Position numbers and translations under genes: made by a program. Shown piece after piece: positions 1-8,266 of a DNA stretch of 64,000 bases. Position 1 is the first letter of the stretch. Every line of letters starts with the position of its first letter. Origin of the DNA: Maccoyibacter sp900556645 (GTDB lineage: Bacteria; Bacillota; Clostridia; Lachnospirales; Lachnospiraceae); contig CATWDJ010000001.1 in NCBI GenBank assembly GCA_958349535.1, positions 62,001 through 126,000 of the forward strand. The letters run 5' to 3'. The notes beneath the pieces were generated by a model. It was not told the origin of the DNA. It did not search any database and saw nothing but the letters and a program-made list of their open reading frames with translations.

Positions 1-791
1 TAAAAAAAGAAAGCGAGTTGGATTTGAAACTGGACGATGATAAATTCGTCTATGTGGATGAAAATTCTCATATATGGCTGGAAGCGGAGGGAAAACAAGA
101 GGATTCCAAGACGGTTATCCATATGGAAGAAGGAATCACTCTGCATAAAATCGATAAAAAATTAAAGGGAAAATCATCCTATGAAGTGGAGACTCCAAAT
201 GCTACCATGGCAATCCGGGGAACGATTATGGATGCAGATGTATATTATGACGAAGAAGGTATCGTACATAGTGATTTTGCCTTTTATGAGGGCAGCGGTC
301 TGTTGCAGTTACATACCATAGAGGGAAAGCCTATCGGAGAACCGATAGAGATACCCCAAGGATATTGCTGTATGACCAAAGGAGATATGAATTTTTCAGA
401 AATCATATTGCAAAAAGTAGAGGACACGGATGAAAAAATCGTACCGATTAATTATAGCCAAGTGACACCGTGGAAATTGGAAAAGCTGATGAAGTTTGTG
501 GAAGATGGAAGAATTATTTACTCCGGCGAGAAATCCATGACGCCGGAAGAATTAAAAGCACCATTGGAAAATGAGGAACAGGAAGGACCGGAAAAGATTA
601 CTTATGAGGTAACCTTCACATATGGCTCTAAAATCTTTGCGACCCAGAAGGTGGAAGAAGGGAATATGATATCAAAGCCGATGCTACAGCCGACGGAAGG
701 AGCCGGAAATTGGTGCGATTCCAATGGAGCAAAATATGATTTTTCTAAGCCGATTACTGAGGATATGACATTGTCATGGAAAGAAAATTGA
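1..791 (+). CDS. FecR-like domain protein with C-terminal InlB-type repeat (5' truncated)
   Basis: The reading frame is open to the left window edge, so the N-terminus (probably an anchor or signal segment) is missing; the first in-window start-like codon is a TTG at 18 with no convincing ribosome site. The visible part has a FecR-like beta-rich domain containing the pattern YEVETPNATMAIRGT (about residues 55-70 from that TTG), typical of FecR-fold extracellular domains. The last 60 residues resemble a Listeria-Bacteroides (InlB B) repeat: VTF start, a Gly turn, a Phe-Ser-x-Pro-Ile-Thr stretch and a final TLSWKEN. Such proteins are usually surface exposed or secreted; the precise role is unknown. 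A terminator follows directly at 799-822. Confidence 0.6.
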   Translation, partial: KKESELDLKLDDDKFVYVDENSHIWLEAEGKQEDSKTVIHMEEGITLHKIDKKLKGKSSYEVETPNATMAIRGTIMDADVYYDEEGIVHSDFAFYEGSGLLQLHTIEGKPIGEPIEIPQGYCCMTKGDMNFSEIILQKVEDTDEKIVPINYSQVTPWKLEKLMKFVEDGRIIYSGEKSMTPEELKAPLENEEQEGPEKITYEVTFTYGSKIFATQKVEEGNMISKPMLQPTEGAGNWCDSNGAKYDFSKPITEDMTLSWKEN

Positions 792-798
792 GAAAAAG

Positions 799-822
799 GA
801 TGGGCTAATCCCATCTTTTTTT
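799..822 (+). terminator. Rho-independent terminator after the FecR-like gene
   Basis: A GATGGG/CCCATC stem (799-804 with 810-815), a five-base loop and seven Ts. The core sequence resembles that of the terminator at 1479-1509. Confidence 0.85.
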
Positions 823-829
823 GTGTGCC

Positions 830-877
830 TTTACAATATATAAAAATCAAGATATAATTATATCATAAAAATGATAT
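830..877 (+). promoter_or_regulatory. Promoter and palindromic operator of the toxin-antitoxin pair
   Basis: TTTACA at 830-835, a 17-base spacer and TATAAT at 853-858 form a near-consensus sigma-A promoter. Immediately downstream lies a perfect inverted repeat, ATATCAT-AAAA-ATGATAT (860-877), over the expected transcription start. This is where an antitoxin or the toxin-antitoxin complex would repress its own promoter. The repeat is seen directly; its use as operator is inferred. Confidence 0.7.
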
Positions 878-889
878 GGAGGTGGCGGG

Positions 890-1156
890 ATGATAATAAA
901 AGCATCGGCAGCGTTACGAAATGACTATACATCGATTTCAAATATGGCAAAAGAGACAAAGGAGCCGATTTATATTACTAAGAATGGGGAGGGTGATCTG
1001 GTGCTTATGAGCATTGATGCCTTTGAAAAAAGAGAACAGAGGTTACAGCTTCGGGCAAAGATATTGCAGGCAGAGCAGGAACGGATAGAGGGAGCAGAAA
1101 CACTCAGTGTTTCACAGGCAAGAAAAAGGTTAAGGGAGAGGGTAAATGAGTTATAA
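890..1156 (+). CDS. Phd/YefM-type antitoxin
   Basis: An 88-residue protein with the layout of the Phd/YefM family: an N-terminal DNA-binding fold (residues 1-50, with SAALRNDYTSISNMAKETKEPIYITKNGEGDLVLMS split over the usual strand-helix-strand pattern) and a charged C-terminal helix expected to wrap around the toxin. The ribosome site GGAGG lies 6-8 bases before the ATG. The gene overlaps the toxin gene by 11 bases, implying translational coupling, and sits under a promoter with a palindrome suited to autoregulation. The RelB family is an alternative label, but the ITKNGEGDLVLMSIDAF segment favours Phd/YefM. Confidence 0.85.
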   Translation: MIIKASAALRNDYTSISNMAKETKEPIYITKNGEGDLVLMSIDAFEKREQRLQLRAKILQAEQERIEGAETLSVSQARKRLRERVNEL

Positions 1157-1457
1157 GGTTGAAATTCTTCCAACGGCTTGGGAAGATTTGAAGCGTATAG
1201 AGGATTGGTATTTGTTACAGTTTGATATAAAAACAGCTTTAAAAGTAAGTAATCATATATTGGACGTAATTGAACGATTGGGAGATTTTCCCGATTCTGG
1301 TTCGCTGACGCCGGATGAGTGGCTGAATCAACAGGGTTATAGAATGGTTATTTGTGACAAACATGTTGCATTTTACAAGCAGATGGATAAAGTAGTGTAT
1401 ATTTATCATATCGCGGATACACAGATGGAATATACGAAGCTGTTTTATGAAAAATAG
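1146..1457 (+). CDS. RelE/ParE-family toxin
   Basis: A 103-residue basic protein with the RelE/ParE fold pattern: an N-terminal strand YKVEILPTAWEDLKRI, two helices, and a C-terminal sheet with GYRMVICDKHVAFYKQ and VVYIYHIADTQMEY. Family members either cleave ribosome-bound mRNA (RelE) or poison gyrase (ParE). The missing RelE catalytic set and the ParE-like C-terminus make ParE slightly more likely, but this cannot be settled from sequence alone. It is translated from an ATG inside the antitoxin frame, as is usual for such pairs. A bidirectional terminator follows. Confidence 0.82.
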   Translation: MSYKVEILPTAWEDLKRIEDWYLLQFDIKTALKVSNHILDVIERLGDFPDSGSLTPDEWLNQQGYRMVICDKHVAFYKQMDKVVYIYHIADTQMEYTKLFYEK

Positions 1458-1478
1458 TATTAGTGGATAAGGATAGGC

Positions 1479-1509
1479 AAAAAAGGATGGGATTAGCCCA
1501 TCCTTTTTT
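1479..1509. terminator. Bidirectional terminator between the toxin gene and the ABC permease
   Basis: GGATGGG (1485-1491) pairs with CCCATCC (1497-1503), with six As before and six Ts after, so it works on both strands. The permease stop codon (1493-1495, minus strand) lies inside the hairpin loop. Confidence 0.85.
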
Positions 1510-2296
1510 GATACCATTTCTCCGTGAAACCAATCAGTCCGTAAAGTCCCATGGAGATAATGCATAGAATGACAATAGACATCAGCATCCAATCCATTTT
1601 AAAGACCTGTGAAGCATAGATGATGAGATATCCCAATCCACATTTGGATGAGATGAATTCACCGATGATAACGCCTACCAGACAGAGCCCGATGTTGACT
1701 TTGGCAAGACTCAGAAGTCTGGGTACATTTGCCGGAATCAGAACCTTTGTAAGAATATGACGTTTGTTTCCGCCTAAGGTTTGAATGAGTTTCAGCTTGT
1801 CGGAATCTACATCCTGAAAGCCTTGATGAAGGCTTAGGATGGAGCCGAAAATGGCAACGGACATTCCGGTCAGGATAATGGTTTTATAGTTTGCTCCGAG
1901 CCAGACAATCAGCAGCGGAGCCAAAGCGGATTTTGGGAGACTGTTCAATATCACAAGGTAAGGCTCTAAGGTTTCTGACAATTTTCGGCTGCTCCAGAGA
2001 AGAATTGCAAACAGTAGTGAAAAAACCAATACGAATGCAAAACTTACAAAGGTCTCAAAAAGAGTGACACCGATATGAAGAAAGATAGAACCGTCTTTAA
2101 CCATATCAAAAAAGCATATTAGGATTTTGGAAGGACTGGAGAAAACAAAGGAATCAATGATTCCCAGACTGGCAGTCAGCTCCCAAAGGAATAAAAAAAG
2201 AATGCAGATACTGCATCTTCCGATTCTGACAGTACGTTTGTGTTTTTTCTGCGATAAAAGATATTGCCGTTGGGCAATGGATATTTCACTGCTCAT
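1493..2296 (-). CDS. ABC transporter permease, NitT/TauT type
   Basis: A 267-residue membrane protein with about six hydrophobic segments. It carries the cytoplasmic EAA-type loop (GFQDVDSDKLKLIQTLGG followed by KRHILTKVLIPANVP) that docks onto the ATPase. The family imports nitrate, taurine, alkanesulfonates, or thiamine precursors (SsuC/TauC/ThiX-like). It overlaps the ATPase gene by 11 bases, so the two are coupled. No substrate-binding protein gene is present on either side: the toxin-antitoxin pair and an M15 peptidase are the neighbours. The substrate therefore cannot be named. Confidence 0.85.
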   Translation of the reverse strand: MSSEISIAQRQYLLSQKKHKRTVRIGRCSICILFLFLWELTASLGIIDSFVFSSPSKILICFFDMVKDGSIFLHIGVTLFETFVSFAFVLVFSLLFAILLWSSRKLSETLEPYLVILNSLPKSALAPLLIVWLGANYKTIILTGMSVAIFGSILSLHQGFQDVDSDKLKLIQTLGGNKRHILTKVLIPANVPRLLSLAKVNIGLCLVGVIIGEFISSKCGLGYLIIYASQVFKMDWMLMSIVILCIISMGLYGLIGFTEKWYQKRMG

Positions 2297-3053
2297 GGTT
2301 TAACTCCTTCCAGATAATGTTGAAATAATCCTTGAACTGAGGCATAGCACGACGTTCAAAGGGAGTTAGATTCTCTTCAAATTCCATAGGAACCACACTT
2401 TCTATCTGAGCGGGGCGTTTGCTTAAAACAATGACTTTGTTGGCGAGGCTTACGGCTTCGGATAAATCGTGGGTTACTAGGATGGCTGTCTTTTCTTCCT
2501 TTTTTATGATGGTGCCAATATCGTCAGCCACCTTTAAACGGGTTTGATAATCCAGAGCGGAGAAGGGTTCATCTAAAAGAAGCAGTTCCGGCTGCAATAC
2601 CAGAGTGCGGATTAAGGCAGCTCGTTGTCTCATTCCACCGGACAATTCGCTGGGACGTTTGTCTTTGAACTCATACAGACCGTAATTTTTCAGCAAAGTG
2701 TCGGCATAATGGATAGCATCCGGTGTCATGCGGTTTTGAATTTCCAGTCCCAGCATGATGTTTTTCCAGATGGTACGCCACTCCAGCAAATGGTCTTTTT
2801 GTAGCATATAGCCAATCGGTGTGTGGGACAATTCTTTAAGTTTTTTTCCCTCCAGCAGGATTTCTCCGTGCTCCGGTTCCAAAAGACCGGAAATGAGGGA
2901 AAGAAGTGTGGATTTTCCGCAACCGGAGGGACCTACCACAGCGATAAAATCGCCTTTGTATACAGTAAAATTGATATTAATTAAAGCCGGCGTCTCTCCC
3001 TGAATAGAGTGATAGGAGTAGTTGACGTGGCTGATTTCCATAAGTGATTCCAT
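2286..3053 (-). CDS. ABC transporter ATP-binding protein, NitT/TauT type
   Basis: A 255-residue ATPase with all expected motifs: Walker A GPSGCGKST (41-49), Q-loop near GYMLQKDHLLEW, signature LSGGMRQR (137-144), Walker B ELLLLDEP (156-163) and the switch His in ILVTHDLSEA (about 195). The length and the signature fit the SsuB/TauB/NrtD branch that energises uptake of small anions or thiamine precursors. It is the first gene of a two-gene minus-strand operon with the permease. The 205-base region upstream shows no riboswitch that I recognise; in particular no TPP consensus. Confidence 0.9.
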   Translation of the reverse strand: MESLMEISHVNYSYHSIQGETPALININFTVYKGDFIAVVGPSGCGKSTLLSLISGLLEPEHGEILLEGKKLKELSHTPIGYMLQKDHLLEWRTIWKNIMLGLEIQNRMTPDAIHYADTLLKNYGLYEFKDKRPSELSGGMRQRAALIRTLVLQPELLLLDEPFSALDYQTRLKVADDIGTIIKKEEKTAILVTHDLSEAVSLANKVIVLSKRPAQIESVVPMEFEENLTPFERRAMPQFKDYFNIIWKELNHEQ

Positions 3054-3197
3054 CGAAATCCTCCGGGTATGTTATATGATATACTATGAAAAACGGAGGG
3101 AAATGTGAAAATACGAATGCTGATGACAAAATGTTTGAAGTGGGATATAATGAGGAAAAGAGGCTTTAGAGGAAAAGTGAAAATAATAGATTAAAAG

Positions 3198-3221
3198 ATA
3201 CAGTGTGAAGCTGTATTTTTT
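3198..3221 (+). terminator. Possible weak terminator or 5' hairpin
   Basis: ATACAG (3198-3203) pairs with CTGTAT (3211-3216) across a seven-base loop and is followed by a short T run. It lies about 38 bases before the M15 peptidase start, so it may instead be a leader hairpin. The rest of the 205-base gap 3054-3258 shows nothing else I can name. Confidence 0.3.
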
Positions 3222-3258
3222 AATTTATTTGAATGATAGATAAAAAGGAGATTTCAAA

Positions 3259-4002
3259 ATGCCAAAAAGCAAATTATATGTCATTTTGCTCACATCTATT
3301 CTTGCAATTACAACGGGGTGGATGAATAATAGCAATAAGTCTATCCCTACCTTTGACAAAATCAATGTCCTGCCGGCGGGAACGATTTTGGACACAGCAG
3401 GTCTGAATCAGGACGAAATTTCAAATTATTTTTACAGTCAGGAACTGACAGAAGAAATCCTATCCAGAATTGATAATATATCTTATCGCGAAAATCCATA
3501 TATTACAACAGAAGATCTCCGATATTTGAGGGTCCTCCATGTGGGATTCGATGGAAAAACCCATATAGGAGAACTGATTGTAAATCAAGCCATTACCCAA
3601 GATGTGTTGGAGATAATGGAAGAACTTTACAGGAATGAATATCCCATTGAAAAAATGATTTTAATAGACGAATATAATGCAGAAGATGAAGCCTCCATGA
3701 GTGACAACAACAGTTCTGCTTTCAATTATCGCTTGATAGCCGGAACTGACCGCCTGTCCAAACACGGTCAGGGACTTGCCATTGACATCAATCCTAAATA
3801 CAATCCCTGCGTACGCACCAAAGACGGAGTGACCACCATAGAACCACAGAATGGAAAAGATTATGCAGACAGAAACAGAGAATTTTCTTATAAGATAACG
3901 GAAGAAGATTTATGCTGCCGATTGTTTAAGGAGCATGGATTTACCTGGGGAGGAGACTGGAATACGGTAAAAGACTATCAGCATTTTGAATGGGAGAATT
4001 AG
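3259..4002 (+). CDS. M15-family metallopeptidase (D-Ala-D-Ala carboxypeptidase-like)
   Basis: A 247-residue secreted or membrane-anchored protein. Residues 1-22 form a signal/anchor segment. The C-terminal half has the M15 zinc site: H169 and D176 in SKHGQGLAIDIN and H242 in DYQHFEW, with the FTWGGDW loop at about 228-234 before it. M15 enzymes trim peptidoglycan stem peptides, either as D,D-carboxypeptidases (VanY-like) or L-Ala-D-Glu endopeptidases (CwlK-like); the WGGDW element fits the M15C group containing CwlK. The start is supported by AAAAGGAG upstream. It appears to be a single-gene unit with a terminator behind it. Confidence 0.85.
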   Translation: MPKSKLYVILLTSILAITTGWMNNSNKSIPTFDKINVLPAGTILDTAGLNQDEISNYFYSQELTEEILSRIDNISYRENPYITTEDLRYLRVLHVGFDGKTHIGELIVNQAITQDVLEIMEELYRNEYPIEKMILIDEYNAEDEASMSDNNSSAFNYRLIAGTDRLSKHGQGLAIDINPKYNPCVRTKDGVTTIEPQNGKDYADRNREFSYKITEEDLCCRLFKEHGFTWGGDWNTVKDYQHFEWEN

Positions 4003-4038
4003 AAATGCATAAAACCTGCTTTCTAATTGCATTTTTTT
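4003..4038 (+). terminator. Terminator after the M15 peptidase
   Basis: AAATGCA (4003-4009) pairs with TGCATTT (4028-4034), followed by a T run to 4038. The tail overlaps the putative queH promoter. Confidence 0.6.
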
Positions 4039-4055
4039 ACAAAGTAGGATAGAAT
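4027..4055 (+). promoter_or_regulatory. Putative queH promoter
   Basis: TTGCAT (4027-4032), 17 bases, TAGAAT (4050-4055), about 38 bases before the gene. It overlaps the 3' arm of the preceding terminator. Confidence 0.45.
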
Positions 4056-4093
4056 ATAGTAGCATTTTAGAAAAGAATGACAGGTTGTAACAG

Positions 4094-4723
4094 ATGAATC
4101 AGAATTTTCAGAAAGAATTGGACAAGACAATCGAAAAACTGCAACAGACAGAGTATGTTCCTACGTTGTTTTTGCACAGTTGTTGTGCACCCTGTAGCAG
4201 CTATGTGTTGGAATATCTTTCGGAGTACTTTCGGATTACCGTCTTTTATTACAATCCTAATATTTACCCGGATGAGGAATATTACAAACGGGTGCGGGAG
4301 CAAAAGGATTTTATTGCAAAATTTCCTGCAAAACATTCCATTGATTTTGTGGAGGGAAGTTTTGACAAAGAGAGATTTTATGAGATGGCAAAGGGATTGG
4401 AGGATGTGCCGGAAGGCGGAGAACGCTGTTTTGGGTGTTATGAGCTGCGGCTGAGGGAAGCGGCAAAATACGCAAAAGAGCGAAAAATGGACTATTTTAC
4501 CACTACACTTTCCATCAGTCCGCTGAAAAATGCTGCAAAACTGAACGAAATCGGACAGAGATTGGAACAGGAATACGGTGTGCGGTATCTGGTGTCGGAT
4601 TTTAAGAAAAAGAACGGTTACAAACGTTCTGTGGAATTGTCCAAGGAATACGGGATGTACCGTCAGGATTACTGTGGATGTGTTTTTTCCAAGAGAGAGC
4701 GAGAAGCACAAAAGCAGACATAA
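4094..4723 (+). CDS. queH: Epoxyqueuosine reductase QueH
   Basis: A 209-residue protein of the DUF208/QueH family, which performs the last step of queuosine synthesis on tRNA (epoxyqueuosine to queuosine) in organisms lacking QueG. Diagnostic cysteines are all present: HSCCAPCS (30-31 and 34), RCFGC (112 and 115) and DYCGC (194 and 196); in QueH such residues bind an Fe-S cluster and an adjacent metal. The TTTLSISPLKN stretch is also typical. It stands alone between a peptidase and argH, with no other queuosine genes in the window. The ATG at 4094 is the only start upstream of the conserved region; its ribosome site is weak. Confidence 0.9.
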   Translation: MNQNFQKELDKTIEKLQQTEYVPTLFLHSCCAPCSSYVLEYLSEYFRITVFYYNPNIYPDEEYYKRVREQKDFIAKFPAKHSIDFVEGSFDKERFYEMAKGLEDVPEGGERCFGCYELRLREAAKYAKERKMDYFTTTLSISPLKNAAKLNEIGQRLEQEYGVRYLVSDFKKKNGYKRSVELSKEYGMYRQDYCGCVFSKREREAQKQT

Positions 4724-4769
4724 AGGAAATCTAATAGTAATTATCATATAAAAAGAAAAGAGGTACAAT

Positions 4770-6179
4770 ATGGCACAGTTATGGGGCGGACGCTTTACCA
4801 AAGAGACAGATCAGTTGGTTTATAACTTTAATGCGTCCATTACATTTGATCAAAAATTTTACAAACAGGACATTGAGGGCAGTATTGCACATGTGTGCAT
4901 GCTGGGCAAGCAGGGCATTCTGACCAAGGAAGAAATGCAGTCGATTGTCAAAACTTTAAATGAAATAAAGGAAGAGGTGGAAAGCGGCAAGCTGGAGATT
5001 TCCACTGAGTATGAGGATATTCACAGCTTTGTGGAGGCAACCCTGATTGACCGCTTGGGAGATACGGGTAAAAAATTACATACCGGCAGAAGCCGTAATG
5101 ACCAGGTGGCATTGGATATGCGTCTCTATACAAGGCTGGAGGTGCTTTATACCGATGGATTGCTGGAAGAGCTTTTGAATACCTTGATAAAGATTATGGA
5201 AGAGAATACGGAAACCATTATGCCGGGATTTACCCATTTGCAGAAAGCACAGCCAATTACTCTGGCACACCATATGGGAGCATATTTTGAGATGTTTAAA
5301 CGTGACAGACAGCGGCTTCACGATATTTTTAAACGGATGAATTACTGTCCGCTGGGTTCCGGTGCTTTGGCAGGAACTACTTATCCGTTGGATAGAGAGT
5401 ATACCGCAGAGCTGATGGGCTTTTACGGACCAACCTTAAATAGTATGGACGGAGTATCTGACCGGGATTACCTCATTGAATATCTGGCAGCACTGTCTAC
5501 CATTATGATGCATTTGAGTCGCTTTTCCGAGGAAATCATCATCTGGAATTCCAATGAATATCAGTTTGTGGAGATTGATGATGCCTACAGCACCGGAAGC
5601 AGTATCATGCCGCAGAAGAAAAATCCGGATATTGCGGAACTGGTAAGAGGAAAAACCGGGCGTGTTTACGGAGCTTTGATGTCTCTGCTTACCACCATGA
5701 AGGGAATCCCGCTGGCTTACAATAAGGATATGCAGGAGGATAAGGAGCTTGCCTTTGACGCCATGGATACGGCGAAGGGCTGTATTGCTTTGTTCAACGG
5801 TATGCTGGCAACCATGAAATTCAATAAAGAAGTTATGGAGAAAAGCTCGAAAAATGGATTTACCAATGCCACAGACGCAGCAGACTATCTGGTAAATCAT
5901 GGAGTACCGTTCCGGGATGCCCATGGAATTGTGGGACAGATTGTACTCTATTGTATTGACAAAAGCATTGCCATTGACGATATGAGTCTGGAGGAATTGA
6001 AAGACATCAGTCCGGTATTTGAGGAAGATATCTATGATGCCATTTCCATGGAAACCTGTGTCAATAAGAGACTTACCATCGGGGCACCGGGCAAGGAGGC
6101 AATGGAAAAGGTCATTGCTCTGGAAAAAGAATATCTGGCGGCTAACCATGATGTAGACTGGTTTGCAGAAAAAGAATAA
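4770..6179 (+). CDS. argH: Argininosuccinate lyase
   Basis: 469 residues, usual family length. Splits argininosuccinate into arginine and fumarate, the final step of arginine synthesis. It has the fumarase/aspartase-superfamily signature GSSIMPQKKNP (276-286) with the catalytic serine loop, the TGRSRND segment (105-111) and THLQKAQP with the catalytic His (about 156). A good ribosome site (AAAAGAGG) precedes the ATG. No argG is adjacent, so arginine genes are dispersed here. A weak hairpin (AAAGG/CCTTT, 6201-6214) followed by six Ts lies behind the gene and may end transcription. Confidence 0.95.
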   Translation: MAQLWGGRFTKETDQLVYNFNASITFDQKFYKQDIEGSIAHVCMLGKQGILTKEEMQSIVKTLNEIKEEVESGKLEISTEYEDIHSFVEATLIDRLGDTGKKLHTGRSRNDQVALDMRLYTRLEVLYTDGLLEELLNTLIKIMEENTETIMPGFTHLQKAQPITLAHHMGAYFEMFKRDRQRLHDIFKRMNYCPLGSGALAGTTYPLDREYTAELMGFYGPTLNSMDGVSDRDYLIEYLAALSTIMMHLSRFSEEIIIWNSNEYQFVEIDDAYSTGSSIMPQKKNPDIAELVRGKTGRVYGALMSLLTTMKGIPLAYNKDMQEDKELAFDAMDTAKGCIALFNGMLATMKFNKEVMEKSSKNGFTNATDAADYLVNHGVPFRDAHGIVGQIVLYCIDKSIAIDDMSLEELKDISPVFEEDIYDAISMETCVNKRLTIGAPGKEAMEKVIALEKEYLAANHDVDWFAEKE

Positions 6180-6237
6180 TTGGTAGATATGCATAAGAAA
6201 AAAGGGATTCCTTTGGTTTTTTGTAATAAAATGTGAA

Positions 6238-6306
6238 TTGCTTTTTTCTTATAAATGACATAAAATATTTATCAGACAGACATTTGTCCGCGGAGAACGG
6301 ACGAAT
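6238..6306 (+). promoter_or_regulatory. asd promoter and leader hairpin
   Basis: TTGCTT (6238-6243), 17 bases, TAAAAT (6261-6266). The transcribed leader holds a nine-pair hairpin (6282-6290 with 6298-6306, loop CGGAGAA). It does not resemble a lysine riboswitch; its role is open. Transcription would begin downstream of the upstream in-frame ATG at 6233, supporting the later start. Confidence 0.5.
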
Positions 6307-6337
6307 TTCGGAAAAATATGTGAGGAGATTAGAGAAA

Positions 6338-7423
6338 ATGAGTGACAGATTAAAAGTAGGTATTTTAGGCGGAACAGGTATGGTAGGACAGAGATTTATT
6401 TCTCTTTTGGAGAATCATCCTTGGTTTGAGGTAACCACTATTGCAGCAAGTCCGAGAAGTGCCGGAAAGACTTATGAAGAGGCAGTAGGCGGCAGATGGA
6501 AAATGGATACTCCGATGCCGGAAGCTGTAAAGAATATTGTAGTAATGAATGTCAATGAAGTGGAAAAGGTGGCAGCGGAGGTTGACTTTGTATTTTCTGC
6601 CGTAGATATGACAAAGGAAGAAATCAAAGCCATTGAGGAAGCTTACGCAAAGACAGAAACTCCGGTTGTTTCCAATAACAGTGCCCACAGATGGACACCG
6701 GATGTACCGATGGTCGTGCCGGAGATTAACCCGGAACACATGAAAGTTATCGATTTCCAGAAAAAACGTCTGGGAACCACCAGAGGTTTTGTGGCAGTAA
6801 AACCAAATTGCTCTATCCAGTCCTATGCACCGGTACTGACTGCATGGAAGGAATTTGAGCCATATGAGGTGGTGGCAACCACCTATCAGGCGATTTCCGG
6901 TGCGGGAAAAACCTTTAAGGATTGGCCGGAGATGGAATGCAACATTATTCCATACATCGGTGGCGAGGAAGAAAAATCCGAGAAAGAGCCGCTTCGTATC
7001 TGGGGTGAAATTAAAGACGGTGTCATTGAACCGGCAACAAGCCCGGTAATTACCTGTCAGTGTATCCGTGTTCCTGTATTAAATGGTCACACAGCGGCAG
7101 TTTTTGTAAAATTCAAAAAGAATCCAACCAAAGAACAGTTGATTGAAAAATTAGTAAACTTTAAGGGAGCACCACAGGAATTAGAGCTTCCGAGTGCACC
7201 GAAGCAGTTTATCCAGTATCTGGAGGAGGACAACAGACCTCAGGTGGCTTTGGATGTGAATTATGAAAAAGGAATGGGCATATCCGTAGGACGTCTGCGT
7301 GAAGACACCGTTTACGATTGGAAGTTCGTAGGTCTGTCTCACAATACGGTTCGTGGAGCAGCCGGAGGAGCAGTACTCTGTGCGGAACTTTTAAAAGCAC
7401 AGGGATATATAACCAAGAAATAA
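6338..7423 (+). CDS. asd: Aspartate-semialdehyde dehydrogenase (archaeal/fungal-type)
   Basis: 361 residues from the ATG at 6338, which has GAGGAGA in front; the frame extends to 6233, but that longer start precedes the likely promoter and adds 35 unrelated residues. The enzyme reduces aspartyl phosphate to aspartate semialdehyde for Lys, Met, Thr and diaminopimelate. Visible motifs are the NADP-binding GILGGTGMVGQRF (8-20) and the catalytic cysteine C158 in VKPNCSIQ. The length and the KPNCS context match the longer branch of the family found in archaea, fungi and many Clostridia rather than the E. coli type. thrC at 28.7 kb uses its downstream product. Confidence 0.93.
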   Translation: MSDRLKVGILGGTGMVGQRFISLLENHPWFEVTTIAASPRSAGKTYEEAVGGRWKMDTPMPEAVKNIVVMNVNEVEKVAAEVDFVFSAVDMTKEEIKAIEEAYAKTETPVVSNNSAHRWTPDVPMVVPEINPEHMKVIDFQKKRLGTTRGFVAVKPNCSIQSYAPVLTAWKEFEPYEVVATTYQAISGAGKTFKDWPEMECNIIPYIGGEEEKSEKEPLRIWGEIKDGVIEPATSPVITCQCIRVPVLNGHTAAVFVKFKKNPTKEQLIEKLVNFKGAPQELELPSAPKQFIQYLEEDNRPQVALDVNYEKGMGISVGRLREDTVYDWKFVGLSHNTVRGAAGGAVLCAELLKAQGYITKK

Positions 7424-7468
7424 TCTTACAGAAGATGTATTGAGAGGATTAATATACGGAGGCAGTCA

Positions 7469-8254
7469 ATGCTGGAAAAGATAAGAAATATGGATTCCAG
7501 AAAAAGAATCCTGCTGGTCTGCTATGCAGTAATTGCCGTATGTCTGGTGGTGTTGGCAGTATACGGAGTAAAATGGACAAAACAGCGAAATAACATAAAA
7601 GAAGTACAAAAAATTGCAAAGGTAGAAGAAGAGGGTAATGAAAAACTTGATTTTGCCAAGTTACAGGAAATAAATCCGGATATTTATGCATGGATTTATA
7701 TTCCGGGGACAAAGATAAATTATCCGATTCTACAAAGCTCGTAGGAGGAAGAAGAGGATTACTATCTGGATCACAACCTGGACGGCAGTGATGGCCGTCC
7801 GGGCTGTATCTATACCCAAAAAAGAAACAGCAAAGATTTTTCGGACCCCAATACCGTGATTTATGGTCATAATATGAAGGATGGTTCCATGTTCAGAGAC
7901 CTTCATGATTATAAGGATGAGGAATTTTTCAAAGAGAATTCTTACATTTATATCTATACACCGGATAGGAACTATACCTATCAGATATTTGCAGCATACC
8001 GCTATGACAATCGTTATATTTTGGAAAAATATGATGATTTTAAGAATTCTCAGGCCTTTGAAAACTATTTGACAGAAATTCTTTCACAGGAAAATTCTAT
8101 TTGTAACATAGATAAAAATGTTGCCGTTACGTCTGAGGACCGAATTGTTATCTTGTCCACTTGTATTGGAAATAGTGATTACCGCTATTTAGTTCAGGGA
8201 AAACTGATAGAGTTTGAAGAGGCGGAGAATACGACGAAAACAGCACAGAAATAA
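7469..8254 (+). pseudogene. Class B sortase, interrupted by an in-frame TAG
   Basis: An N-terminal membrane anchor (residues 14-33) leads into a sortase B-like domain, but codon 92 is TAG (7742-7744) and the same frame continues for another 169 codons. The downstream part carries the complete catalytic triad: His in YGHN (codon 134), Cys in LSTCIG (codon 232) and Arg in DYRY (codon 239). So the gene is one stop codon away from an intact sortase. Neither fragment alone could be active. The damaged LCP gene directly downstream supports real decay rather than read-through, since TAG ends other intact genes here. A good ribosome site (GGAGG) remains. Confidence 0.85.
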
Positions 8255-8266
8255 AAGGAGCCACAG

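Noticed and set aside
3054..3258. TPP riboswitch before the ABC operon
   Set aside because: The thi-box core (CUGAGA and the ACCUGAUCUGG stretch) is absent on both strands.
4067..4801. 244-codon antisense frame over queH
   Set aside because: It is a shadow of queH and has Cys/Phe/Leu-rich composition typical of antisense frames.
5436..6194. 252-codon antisense frame over argH
   Set aside because: It is the complement of a well-conserved gene and has no ribosome site or recognisable domain.
6233..6337. Longer asd start at 6233
   Set aside because: The start lies upstream of the likely promoter, lacks a ribosome site and adds 35 non-conserved residues.
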